Shown here piece after piece: positions 8,395 to 15,984 of a stretch of DNA of 38,444 bases (positions are counted from its first letter, which is position 1; every line of letters begins with the position of its first letter). The DNA lies in NCBI GenBank assembly GCA_016218495.1, contig JACRDU010000079.1, positions 1-38,444 of the forward strand. Reading direction: 5' to 3'. The notes under the pieces were generated by a model. That model was not told where the DNA came from and did not search any database. It was given only the letters and a program-made list of their open reading frames with translations. Origin of the DNA: Elusimicrobiota bacterium (GTDB taxonomy: Bacteria > Elusimicrobiota > Elusimicrobia > UBA1565). The position numbers and the translations under genes were made by a program.

Positions 8395-9548
8395 GCCCAG
8401 TCCCTGTTACGCCTCAGCGCCAGCCCCGCCGCGACCCCCAGGGCCGGGAGCAGGTCGGGCGGGAATCCGTCGGGCAGGCCCGGCACGAAGGCCAGCGGGT
8501 TCATGACCGTGACCGGGACCTTGAGCTCCAGCGACAGGGCCTTGGCCAGGTTCTTCATCCGCGCGGAGCCGCCGACCAGGACGATGCGGCCGATCGAGCG
8601 CTCGGGGCCCTGCGACAGGTAGAAGTCCACGGAGCGGTGGAGCTCGGCCACCAGGTCCTTGAGCACGCCCGAGACGGCCTGCGAGACGCCCAAGGCGTCC
8701 CGGTTCCCCTCGGCGAGGGCCTTCTCCTTCTCCTCGGCGTCGATCAGGAGACCGAAGGACTTCTTGGCCTCTTCGGCCTTCGCCGGGTCGTACTGCAGGG
8801 CCTTGGCGATGGCCTTCGTGAAGGTGTTGCCGGCGATGAAGACGTCGCGCACCACGCGCGTGACCCCGCCGTCGAGGATGGACAGGTTGGTCACCATGTG
8901 CCCGATGTTGAGGTAAAGGGTCGAGCCGGCCTTGTCGTCGCCGCCGATGGCCTCGTGGACGGTCTCCAGCGAGAAGGAGTCCACGTCGATGACGGCGGGC
9001 TTGAGGCCCACCGCCTCGAGGATCTCCACGCGCGCCTGGATGAGGTCCTTCTTGGCGGCGACCAGGACGGTCTCCATCTTCTTCTGGCCTTCCTCGACGA
9101 GGTCGCCCAGGATGTGGAAGCCCAGCTGGACGTCGTTGATGTCGAAGGGGATGAAGGGCTCCGCCTCGGTGGCCAGGGTGGCGCGCAGCTCGTCCTTGGT
9201 CAGCTTGGGGAACTTGACGTAGCGGACGATGACGGCGTTCCCGGAGATGGCGGTGGCGGCGTGCTTGACCTGCACGCCCTTCTCGATCAGCAGGGCGCGC
9301 AGGCGGTTGATGGTCTGCTGCTTCTTCTCGTCGGGGGACGCGTCGGGCTTCGCGTCGATGGGGGCATAGCCCCAGGCCTTGACGCCCCAGGAGGCCCCCT
9401 CCTTCTTGAGGTGGAGGATCTTGACGGAAAAGGTGCCGATGTCGACGCCCACGACCTCGGTCGGGCCGAACAGGAACGAAGCCTTGTCCTGCAGGCCCTT
9501 GAGGTCGATGGCTTTAAACCGGTCCTTTATCGCTTCCAGCCCGCCCAT
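8391..9548 (-). CDS. pilM: Type IV pilus ATPase-like protein PilM
   Basis: This 385-residue protein has the actin/FtsA fold and sits in the cytoplasm, where it binds the PilN tail. Nucleotide-binding motifs are visible: VVGVDIGTFSVKI (phosphate 1, residues 32-44), LYLNIGHMVTNLSIL (phosphate 2) and IVLVGGSARMKNL (adenosine motif). The start is the ATG at 9546-9548 (MGGLEAIKDRF). A strong Shine-Dalgarno AGGAGG (9552-9557, minus strand) lies 3 nt before it, or 5 nt if read as GGAG. A longer in-frame version (to 9704) would run back through the leader terminator and is rejected. pilM heads the operon. Confidence 0.95.
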   Translation of the reverse strand: MGGLEAIKDRFKAIDLKGLQDKASFLFGPTEVVGVDIGTFSVKILHLKKEGASWGVKAWGYAPIDAKPDASPDEKKQQTINRLRALLIEKGVQVKHAATAISGNAVIVRYVKFPKLTKDELRATLATEAEPFIPFDINDVQLGFHILGDLVEEGQKKMETVLVAAKKDLIQARVEILEAVGLKPAVIDVDSFSLETVHEAIGGDDKAGSTLYLNIGHMVTNLSILDGGVTRVVRDVFIAGNTFTKAIAKALQYDPAKAEEAKKSFGLLIDAEEKEKALAEGNRDALGVSQAVSGVLKDLVAELHRSVDFYLSQGPERSIGRIVLVGGSARMKNLAKALSLELKVPVTVMNPLAFVPGLPDGFPPDLLPALGVAAGLALRRNRDWA

Positions 9549-9614
9549 TCTCCTCCTAGGAGCAAGTCCGACGGCGCGCGAACCCGCGAGGAACGGCCCT
9601 CGCGGTCCAATGGT

Positions 9615-9655
9615 AAAAAAAAACGCCGACGCCCCAAAGCTCGGGGCTCTCGGCG
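9615..9655 (-). terminator. Strong intrinsic terminator in the pilM leader
   Basis: On the minus strand a GC-rich hairpin (9624-9635 pairs with 9643-9655) has arms CGCCGA.GCCCC and GGGGC..TCGGCG in plus-strand letters, a small internal loop and a 7-nt loop. It is followed by nine T residues (complement of 9615-9623). It lies between the candidate pil promoter and the pilM start, in the same direction as pilM. No other minus-strand gene ends here, so it is more likely an attenuator or the end of a short leader RNA than a normal gene terminator. Confidence 0.8.
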
Positions 9656-9675
9656 CACAGCATGGAACCAGCTTC

Positions 9676-9704
9676 TTTTTAACAGGATTCGTCCCTCTTG
9701 TCAA
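9676..9704 (-). promoter_or_regulatory. Candidate sigma70-type promoter for the pil operon
   Basis: Reading the minus strand, a perfect -35 TTGACA (9699-9704) is followed after 17 nt by TAAAAA (9676-9681), a weak but plausible -10. The predicted start is near 9669. It would give a leader of about 120 nt that contains the intrinsic terminator and then the Shine-Dalgarno of pilM. It is an eye-read match with no experimental support. Confidence 0.55.
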
Positions 9705-9750
9705 GCCCTAGGCCGTCAGGCGCGGGATGGCGGTCCCCGGACCCAACCGC

Positions 9751-9756
9751 TATAAT
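9751..9756 (+). promoter_or_regulatory. -10 box TATAAT immediately before the radical SAM gene
   Basis: A perfect TATAAT ends 9 nt before the ATG at 9766. No good -35 was found at 16-18 nt spacing. Transcription would start about three bases before the ATG, with no room for a Shine-Dalgarno. It is divergent from the pil promoter. Confidence 0.55.
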
Positions 9757-9765
9757 AGGACTCCG

Positions 9766-11355
9766 ATGTCCATGATGGACCTGTTCTCGCCCCGGCAACG
9801 CCCCTTCAAGTCCGGCCCCCCCCCGCGCCGGCCCCGCAAGGACCGGGCCGACGTCCTGCTGGTCTACCCCATCTGGGTGATGAAGGCCGGACGCGGGACC
9901 CTGCAGAGGATGCTCCCCCCGCTGGGCGTCCTCTCCATCGCGGCGAACCTCGAGAAGCACGGCTACGAGGTCCACGTCATCGACCTCCACGCCGAGGAGC
10001 TCAACCCCGAGCAGTTCCGGGCCGCCGTGCGGACCCTCAGGCCCCGCTTCGTCGGCATCACCGTCTGGACCCCGCACTTCATCCCGGCCCACCACATCGC
10101 CTCCATCTGCAAGGCCGAGGTCCCCGACGTCCGGGTCATCGCCGGCGGCACCCACGCCGAGATCGCCCCGGAGCAGATGCTCCAGAACCCCGCCTTCGAC
10201 GCCGTCTGCCGCGGGGACGGCGAGGACGCCATGCTGGAATTCGTCCGCGGCGCCGAGCCCCGGTCGATCCTGGGCCTGAGCTGGCTGGAGCGGGGACGCG
10301 TCGTGCACAACCCGCCGCGCGACATCTCCCTGGACCTGGACGCCTATCCTTTCCCGGCCTACCACCTCATAGACCTCGACCTCTATTTCCCCCCCGTCAG
10401 CTCCTACCGCGACCTCCCCGCGATCAACGTCCTGATGACCCGGGGCTGCCCGGGGAAATGCACCTTCTGCAATTCCGCGAACACGACGCTGCGTTCGCGC
10501 AGCCCCGAGAAGATGGTCGAGCTCCTGTCGGTGCTGCGCAACGAGCACGGCATCCGCCAGGCCTACTTCTACGACGACACCTTCACGGCCAACCCGAAGT
10601 CGGTGAGGGAGTTCTGCCGCCTCATGCTCGAGAAGAAGGTCGACATGAAGTGGATGTGCTACGTGCGCGGCGACATGTTCACCGACGCGCTGGCCGAGCT
10701 GATGGCCCGGGCGGGCTGCCACCAGGTGCTGATGGGGGTCGAGTCCGGCAGCTCGACTTTGATGGCGAAGATCGGCAAGCCCATCCAGAAGGAGAAGTAC
10801 CTGCGCTCCGTCCAGACCGCCCACCGCTTCGGCATCGAGGTCCGCGGCTCCTTCATCATCGGCCACCTCGGCGAGACCCGGGAGACGATGGTCGAGACCG
10901 TCGACTTCGCCAAGGAGATGGACGTCGACTTCTTCCAGCTGAGCCTCATGGTCCCCTACCCGGGCACCGCGCTCTTCAACGAGTGCCGGGAGCGGGGGCT
11001 GCTCTACCACGAGGACTACTCGCGCTACGGCCCCAGCGAGCTGGTGATGAAGCTAGACAACCTCGAGGGCCCCGAGGTCGTCGCCTTCGAGAAGCGCTCC
11101 TTCTTCATGTTCTACATGCGGCCCAAGATCCTCTGGCGCCAGCTCGCCCGCATCGCCAACTGGCAGCAGTTCAAGGACCTCTTCAAGGCCGCGCGCATCA
11201 TCCTGCTCGACGGCATCAGCGCCTTCTCCCGGGACTCCAAGGGCCTGCAGGGCTGGCTCGACTTCGACCTGAAGGCCGCCGCCGACCCCGCGGTCGCCGT
11301 CCCGGCCGTCTCCCGCCTCACCTACAGCGTCAAGGAAGGCGACGGCATCGTCTAG
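9766..11355 (+). CDS. B12-binding-domain radical SAM protein
   Basis: This is a 529-residue protein. Residues 25-150 form a Rossmann-like cobalamin-binding-type domain (ADVLLVYPIW, PPLGVLSIAANLEKHGYEV, VIDLHAEE, FVGITVWT, VIAGGTHAE). The usual DxHxxG cobalamin motif is only partly kept. The radical SAM core begins near 220 with the cluster ligands C228, C232 and C235 in GCPGKCTFC. Later family motifs are FYDDTFTANP, MGVESGS and SFIIGHLGET. Such enzymes methylate or rearrange unreactive carbons in lipids, cofactors or natural products. The start chosen is the ATG just after TATAAT; ATGs 2 and 3 codons on are alternatives. It precedes the head-group-type cluster by 45 bp, so a role in that pathway is possible but unproven. 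Confidence 0.88.
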   Translation: MSMMDLFSPRQRPFKSGPPPRRPRKDRADVLLVYPIWVMKAGRGTLQRMLPPLGVLSIAANLEKHGYEVHVIDLHAEELNPEQFRAAVRTLRPRFVGITVWTPHFIPAHHIASICKAEVPDVRVIAGGTHAEIAPEQMLQNPAFDAVCRGDGEDAMLEFVRGAEPRSILGLSWLERGRVVHNPPRDISLDLDAYPFPAYHLIDLDLYFPPVSSYRDLPAINVLMTRGCPGKCTFCNSANTTLRSRSPEKMVELLSVLRNEHGIRQAYFYDDTFTANPKSVREFCRLMLEKKVDMKWMCYVRGDMFTDALAELMARAGCHQVLMGVESGSSTLMAKIGKPIQKEKYLRSVQTAHRFGIEVRGSFIIGHLGETRETMVETVDFAKEMDVDFFQLSLMVPYPGTALFNECRERGLLYHEDYSRYGPSELVMKLDNLEGPEVVAFEKRSFFMFYMRPKILWRQLARIANWQQFKDLFKAARIILLDGISAFSRDSKGLQGWLDFDLKAAADPAVAVPAVSRLTYSVKEGDGIV

Positions 11356-11373
11356 CCGGGCCGCTCCTTCCTT

Positions 11374-11384
11374 TATAGTAGAAT
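11374..11384 (+). promoter_or_regulatory. Possible -10 region before the HAD-nucleotidyltransferase gene
   Basis: Overlapping -10-like hexamers TATAGT (11374-11379) and TAGAAT (11379-11384) lie in an AT-rich island just before the ATG at 11401. No convincing -35 and no Shine-Dalgarno were seen. It may allow separate transcription of the five-gene cluster. Confidence 0.35.
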
Positions 11385-11400
11385 CCTCCATTCTCCCTGT

Positions 11401-12798
11401 ATGCCCCGTCCCACAACCATCCTGTTCGACTACGGCGGCACCCTCGACGACGACGGCCGCCATTGGCCGGTGCGCTGGCACGCCCATTTCGAGGAGGCCG
11501 GGGCGGCCGTCCCCCGGGAGGCCTTCCTGCGCGCCTTCTCGCAGGCCGACGCGGCCCTCCCCCGCCGCCACGGACTGGAGCGGGCCGGCCTCGAGGAGAC
11601 GGCGGCCCTGCTGGGAAGCGACCTGGCCCATGCGCTGACCCCGGGGCGTCCCGAACTCGGGGCGCGGGCCGCCGAGGCCTTCGTGCTGTCGAGCCGTCGG
11701 TTCCTGCGCCGGAACCGCGCGCTGCTGGAATCCCTGAAGGCCCGCTTCCGCCTCGGCGTCGTCTCCAACTTCTACGGGAACCTGGGCGCCGTCCTCGAAG
11801 CGGAGGGCCTGTCCCCGCTCTTCGACGCCGTAGCCGATTCGGCCCGCGTGGGCGCCTCGAAGCCCGACGGCCGCATCTTCCGCTGGGCCCTGGAGCGCCT
11901 GGGGACCGGGCCGCAGCAGGCGCTGATGGTCGGGGATTCCCCCCCCGCCGACCTACGCGGGGCCGAAGCGCTGGGCATGCCGCACGCCTGGCTGGCTGGC
12001 GCGCGCCCCGACCGCTCCCCGTGCTGCGCGGGGACCCCGGTGCTGGCCAGCCTGCTCGAGCTGGGTCCGCTGCTGCTCGGCAAGCCTCCCGCCGCGGCCG
12101 GCATCATCGCCGCGGGCCTGGGCGAGCGCCTGCGCGGGTCGCATCCGGGCCTGCCCAAGCCCTTGGTCCCCGTCGGCGGCAAGCCCCTCGTCTCCTGGGT
12201 CGCCCGGGCCCTCTTCGACGCGGGCGTGGAGCGCTTGACCGTCCTCTTCAACAGCCGCGGGCGGGCGGCCCGCGAGGAGCTGCGCAGGGCCTTCCCGGGC
12301 CGGCGCATCGACTTCCTGGAGGCCGACACGCCGAGCTCGTTCGCGAGCTTCCGGCTCGTCGCCCGGGAGCTGGCCGCGCGCGAGGAGAGCTTCCTGATGA
12401 GCACCGTCGACGCCCTGGTGCCGCCGGCCGAGGTGCTGCGCTTCGCCGCGGAGGCCTTCGCGCCCGGCCCCGGGCCGCGCCCCCGGGCCGCCGTCGCCCT
12501 GACGCGCTACGTCGACGACGAGAAGCCCCTGTGGGCGGAGCTGGGGGAGGACGGGACGGTGCGCGCCTTCGGGGACGCCGTGTCGCGCCGCGAGACGGTG
12601 ACCTGCGGCCTCTACGCCCTCACCCGCGAGGCCGCGGCGGCCCTGCCCGAGGCCGCGCCGCGGCTGCGCGACTACTGGGCCGGCTTGGCCGCCTCGGGCG
12701 CGGCCGTCCGGGGCGTCGTGCTGACGGACACCATCGACGTTGACCGGCCCGAGGACATCCCCGCGGCGGAGAGGCTCATATCATGTTTCGGTGCCTAG
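11401..12798 (+). CDS. Fusion of HAD-family hydrolase and sugar-phosphate-type nucleotidyltransferase
   Basis: This is a 465-residue two-domain protein. Residues 5-215 are a HAD domain: motif I FDYGGTLD (D10), motif II VSN, motif III K154 in ASKPD and motif IV GDSPPAD. The second motif I aspartate, which acts as acid/base in HAD phosphatases, is Gly12, so ordinary phosphatase activity is doubtful. Residues 231-465 are a nucleotidyltransferase: AAGLGERL, then PKPLVPVGGKPLVSW, then STVDALVP. This is the pattern of enzymes that make NDP-sugars or CDP-alcohols from phosphates. The end overlaps the next gene by 16 bp. Within the cluster the second domain probably activates the head-group precursor with CTP or another NTP. 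Confidence 0.85.
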   Translation: MPRPTTILFDYGGTLDDDGRHWPVRWHAHFEEAGAAVPREAFLRAFSQADAALPRRHGLERAGLEETAALLGSDLAHALTPGRPELGARAAEAFVLSSRRFLRRNRALLESLKARFRLGVVSNFYGNLGAVLEAEGLSPLFDAVADSARVGASKPDGRIFRWALERLGTGPQQALMVGDSPPADLRGAEALGMPHAWLAGARPDRSPCCAGTPVLASLLELGPLLLGKPPAAAGIIAAGLGERLRGSHPGLPKPLVPVGGKPLVSWVARALFDAGVERLTVLFNSRGRAAREELRRAFPGRRIDFLEADTPSSFASFRLVARELAAREESFLMSTVDALVPPAEVLRFAAEAFAPGPGPRPRAAVALTRYVDDEKPLWAELGEDGTVRAFGDAVSRRETVTCGLYALTREAAAALPEAAPRLRDYWAGLAASGAAVRGVVLTDTIDVDRPEDIPAAERLISCFGA

Positions 12799-13631
12799 GC
12801 ATCTACCGCGAGCTGCAGAACTCCCCCGGACGCGAGACCGACGACGCGCTGATACTGAAAGCGGTGCTGGAACAGCTCGAGGTCCTCGGGGTCAAGACCG
12901 AAGCCCGGACGCCCGAAGAGCTCGACGCCACGGACCCCTCCGGCTACGACCTGGTCGTCCCGATGTGCGAGGCGCCCGCCCGCATCGCGCGCCTCGACGG
13001 GCTGGCCCGGCGCGGAGGGCCGGCCCTCTGGGTCAACCCCCCTGCCGCGGTCCTGGCCTGCTACCGCACCGCGATGGTCCCGCGCCTCGCGGCCGAGCCG
13101 GGCGTGACGCTCCCCGCCTCCGAGGTCAGGCCCCTGGGCGCGGACGCGGGGCCCCCGCCGGCCTTCGCCGCCCCCCACGGCTGGTGGGCCAAGCGCGGCG
13201 ACGTCCACAACACCTGCGACCGCGACGTCGTGCGCATCGCGCGCTGGTCGGACGCCCCCGCGGTGGCGGCCGACTTCGCCGCGCGCGGCATCCGGCACTG
13301 GGTCCTCCAGGCCCACACGCCAGGCGACCTGGTGAAGTTCTACGGCGTCGGCCCGGGGCACTGGTTCACCTGGTTCTACCACGACCCGGTGCGCGCCAAG
13401 CGCACGCCCTTCGACCTCGACGGCTTGGCCGCCCAGGCCTCCTGCGGGGCGCGCGCGCTGGGCCTCGAGGTCTTCGGGGGCGACGCCATCATCGGGGAGG
13501 GCGGCGCCGTCTCGGTGATCGACCTCAACTCCTGGCCCAGCTTCGCCTTGGTGCGCCGCGGGGCCTCCGTCCAGATCTCGTGGCATCTGCAGAGGCGCCT
13601 GAAGGGCGCCCTCTCGGGAAGGGAACCGTGA
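12783..13631 (+). CDS. ATP-grasp fold enzyme of unknown substrate
   Basis: This 282-residue protein was read as ATP-grasp from several segments. WVNPPAAVLACYRTAMVPRL (84-103) resembles the NP..A...C.DK element. WWAKRGD (K137) could supply an ATP lysine. GDLVKFYGVG (181-190) matches the D.KVY.VG strand. FGGDAIIG...VIDLNSWPSF (D234, D247, N249) matches the metal-binding end of RimK-like ligases and inositol-phosphate kinases. ATP-grasp enzymes join a carboxyl to an amine or thiol, or phosphorylate a hydroxyl. It starts inside the previous gene (16-bp overlap) and overlaps the aminotransferase by 4 bases. It may phosphorylate or amidate the head-group precursor before nucleotide activation. Confidence 0.72.
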   Translation: MFRCLGIYRELQNSPGRETDDALILKAVLEQLEVLGVKTEARTPEELDATDPSGYDLVVPMCEAPARIARLDGLARRGGPALWVNPPAAVLACYRTAMVPRLAAEPGVTLPASEVRPLGADAGPPPAFAAPHGWWAKRGDVHNTCDRDVVRIARWSDAPAVAADFAARGIRHWVLQAHTPGDLVKFYGVGPGHWFTWFYHDPVRAKRTPFDLDGLAAQASCGARALGLEVFGGDAIIGEGGAVSVIDLNSWPSFALVRRGASVQISWHLQRRLKGALSGREP

Positions 13632-14965
13632 CGACATTGAGCAAGGACCAGACGGCCGCAGGACCCCGTTCCAAGGCGCTCTTCCAGGAGGAGCAGGGCT
13701 ACCTGACCCCCGGCCTCCAGCAGATCGCCGTGTTCTCCCAGCTGGCCATGGCCCGCGGCCGCGGCGCGGTCTTGACCGACGAGGACGGCAAGGAGTACCT
13801 GGACCTGGTGGCCGGCGTCTGCGTGGCCTCCATCGGCCACGGCCATCCCGAGTACGCGAAGGCGCTGGCCGAGCAGGCCTCCGCCATCACCGTCGGCAGC
13901 TTCACGACCAAGGCCCGCGTCTCCTTCTGCCGGCGCCTGATGCCGCTCTTGCCCAAGGGCCTCGACCGCGTCCAGCTCTACTCCAGCGGCGCCGAGGCCG
14001 TCGAGGCGGCCTTCCGCCTGGCCAAGAGCCGCACCAAGAAGTTCGAGTTCGGGGCGTTCTGGGGCGGCTTCCACGGCAAGACCGGCGGAGTCCTGCCGCT
14101 CCTGGGCGACACCTCCTTCAAGGCCGGTCTCGGGCCGCTGATGCCGGGGACCTACTCCTTCCCGTACCCGAACCCGTACCGCTGCCCGTTCAAGAACGAG
14201 GCTCCGCACGACTGCGCCGCGCACTGCCTGGAGTTCCTGCGCGAGTCCCTCTCCCGCTCCACCACGGGGGCCCTGGCGGCGCTCATCTGCGAGCCCGTCC
14301 AGGGGACGGCCGGGAACGTCATCCCGCCGGCCGGCTGGCTCAAGGGCCTCAAGGAGGTCGCCGCCGAGCGCGGGGCCCTGCTCATCGCCGACGAGATGAT
14401 CACCGGCTTCGGGCGCACCGGGCGCTGGTTCGGAGTGGACCACGAGGGCGTCGTCCCCGACGTGATGACCGTCGGCAAGGGCATCGCCGGGGGCTTCCCG
14501 GTCAGCGGCGTCATCACCACCGCCGAGATCGCCGCGTCCAAGCCCTTCGCCAACCCCTCGGGGTCCTCCTCGAGCTACGGCGGCAACCCCCTGGCCGCCG
14601 CGGCCTGCGACGCGACGCTGCGCATCCTCGAGGCCGAGAAGCTCGTCGAGAACAGCCGCGCGGTGGGGGCGGCGATGCTGGCGCGCCTGAAAGCGATGCC
14701 GGACCGCTTCCCGTTCATCGGCGACGTGCGCGGGCGCGGGCTGATGATCGGCGTGGAGCTCGTCGCCGACCGGTCGACCAAGGAGCCGCTCGGCAAGGAC
14801 CGCTGCCGCGCCCTCTTCGAGGAGGGCCTGCGGCGCGGGCTCGTCACGATGGCCTATTCCCCGGTCATCCGCATCAACCCTCCGCTGAACATCACCGCCG
14901 CGCAGGCCGACGAGGCCCTCGACCGCCTCGAGGCCTGCTTCGCCTGGCTCGCCGCCCTCCCGTGA
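13628..14965 (+). CDS. Class III PLP-dependent aminotransferase
   Basis: This 445-residue protein resembles 4-aminobutyrate and glutamate-1-semialdehyde aminotransferases. Visible elements are SSGAEAVEAAFRLA (PLP phosphate contacts), CEPVQGTAGN, IADEMITGFGRTG with D255 for the pyridine nitrogen, and TVGKGIAGG with the Schiff-base lysine K284. The true start is the GTG at 13628, overlapping the ATP-grasp stop (GTGA). A much longer open frame upstream is a shadow of the two preceding genes. The enzyme swaps an aldehyde or ketone for an amine, so the cluster product probably carries an amino group. The exact substrate is unknown. Confidence 0.9.
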   Translation: MTTLSKDQTAAGPRSKALFQEEQGYLTPGLQQIAVFSQLAMARGRGAVLTDEDGKEYLDLVAGVCVASIGHGHPEYAKALAEQASAITVGSFTTKARVSFCRRLMPLLPKGLDRVQLYSSGAEAVEAAFRLAKSRTKKFEFGAFWGGFHGKTGGVLPLLGDTSFKAGLGPLMPGTYSFPYPNPYRCPFKNEAPHDCAAHCLEFLRESLSRSTTGALAALICEPVQGTAGNVIPPAGWLKGLKEVAAERGALLIADEMITGFGRTGRWFGVDHEGVVPDVMTVGKGIAGGFPVSGVITTAEIAASKPFANPSGSSSSYGGNPLAAAACDATLRILEAEKLVENSRAVGAAMLARLKAMPDRFPFIGDVRGRGLMIGVELVADRSTKEPLGKDRCRALFEEGLRRGLVTMAYSPVIRINPPLNITAAQADEALDRLEACFAWLAALP

Positions 14966-15984
14966 CGCAGGCGCCGGCGCCGCTGCGCGGGGCGTTGGTG
15001 GGCTTCGGCCGCGTGGCCGAGGACGCCCACCTGCCCGCCTTCCGGGCCTCCCCCGGCTTCGTCGTCGCCGCGGTGGTCGAGGCGGACCCCCGGCGCAGGA
15101 AGGCCGCCGCGGCGGCGCTGCCCGGGGCGCGCCTCTACGCGTCCCTGGCCGAGCTCGCCGCGGACGGGCCCGGCCTGGACTTCGTCGACATCGCCACCCC
15201 TCCTTGGCTGCACGCCCCGCTGGCGAAGGAGGCCCTGGAGGCGGGGCTGCACGTGCTCTGCGAGAAGCCGTTGGCCTTGCGCGAGGCGGACCTCGACGCC
15301 CTGGCCGCGGCCGCCGAGGCCGGCGGCCGCGCGCTGGTCTGCGTGCACAACTGGAAGAAGGCGCCGCTGTTGGCCAAGCTCAAGGAGCTGCTCGACGCCG
15401 GCGCCGTCGGCGACCTGCGCTACGCCGAGTGGCAGGTGCTACGCACCGAGCCGGCAAAAGACGCGGGCGGCGGCTGGCGCACCGACCCGGCCCGCTCCGG
15501 CGGCGGCATCGTCATGGACCACGGCTGGCATGCCTTCTACCTGCTGTGCTGGCTGCTGGGCCGGCGTCCGACGTCGGCTTCGGCGCTGCTGGCGCCGGCG
15601 GCCCGGAGCGAGGAGGAGGCCACCGTCCTGGCCGGCTTCGGGGCCCTGAGCGCCGTCGTCCACCTGAGCTGGCGCGCCCCCCGGCGCGGGCACCGCGGGG
15701 AGTTCCGGGGCTCGCGCGGCGCCGTCGAGGTCCAAGACGACGCCCTGGTCGTCCGCCTGGCCGACGGCTCGGAGTCGCGCTTCGTCTTCGCCGAGCCGCT
15801 CTCGAAGGGCTCCGCCCACCCCGAATGGTTCCGGGGGACCCTCGCGGACTTCGCCGACGCCGTGCGCGACCCGCGCGCCCGCGCCGCCGCCCTCGAGGAG
15901 GCGCGCGACGCGATGCGCCTCGTGGAGCTCTGCTACGCGTCCGCCCCGGCCCGCGGCGCGCGACGCAGGGCGAAGGCGCCATGA
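14962..15984 (+). CDS. Gfo/Idh/MocA family oxidoreductase
   Basis: This 340-residue protein starts at GTG overlapping the aminotransferase stop. The NAD(P)-binding motif is ALVGFGRVAEDAHLPAF (11-27) and the catalytic-type EKP is at 101-103 (CEKPLAL). A C-terminal alpha/beta substrate domain includes GGGIVMDHGWHAFYLL. The family oxidises or reduces polyols, sugars and nucleotide sugars. Placed between an aminotransferase and a CDP-alcohol phosphatidyltransferase, it may make the carbonyl that the aminotransferase uses, or interconvert a polyol phosphate. It is distinct from the second Gfo/Idh protein in the lpx operon. Confidence 0.88.
   Translation: MTQAPAPLRGALVGFGRVAEDAHLPAFRASPGFVVAAVVEADPRRRKAAAAALPGARLYASLAELAADGPGLDFVDIATPPWLHAPLAKEALEAGLHVLCEKPLALREADLDALAAAAEAGGRALVCVHNWKKAPLLAKLKELLDAGAVGDLRYAEWQVLRTEPAKDAGGGWRTDPARSGGGIVMDHGWHAFYLLCWLLGRRPTSASALLAPAARSEEEATVLAGFGALSAVVHLSWRAPRRGHRGEFRGSRGAVEVQDDALVVRLADGSESRFVFAEPLSKGSAHPEWFRGTLADFADAVRDPRARAAALEEARDAMRLVELCYASAPARGARRRAKAP

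Noticed and set aside
9549-9704. N-terminal extension of PilM to 9704
   Set aside because: It would translate the promoter and terminator region into a PCCAPRAPSFGASAFFF-type stretch. The internal ATG with a strong Shine-Dalgarno matches the family start.
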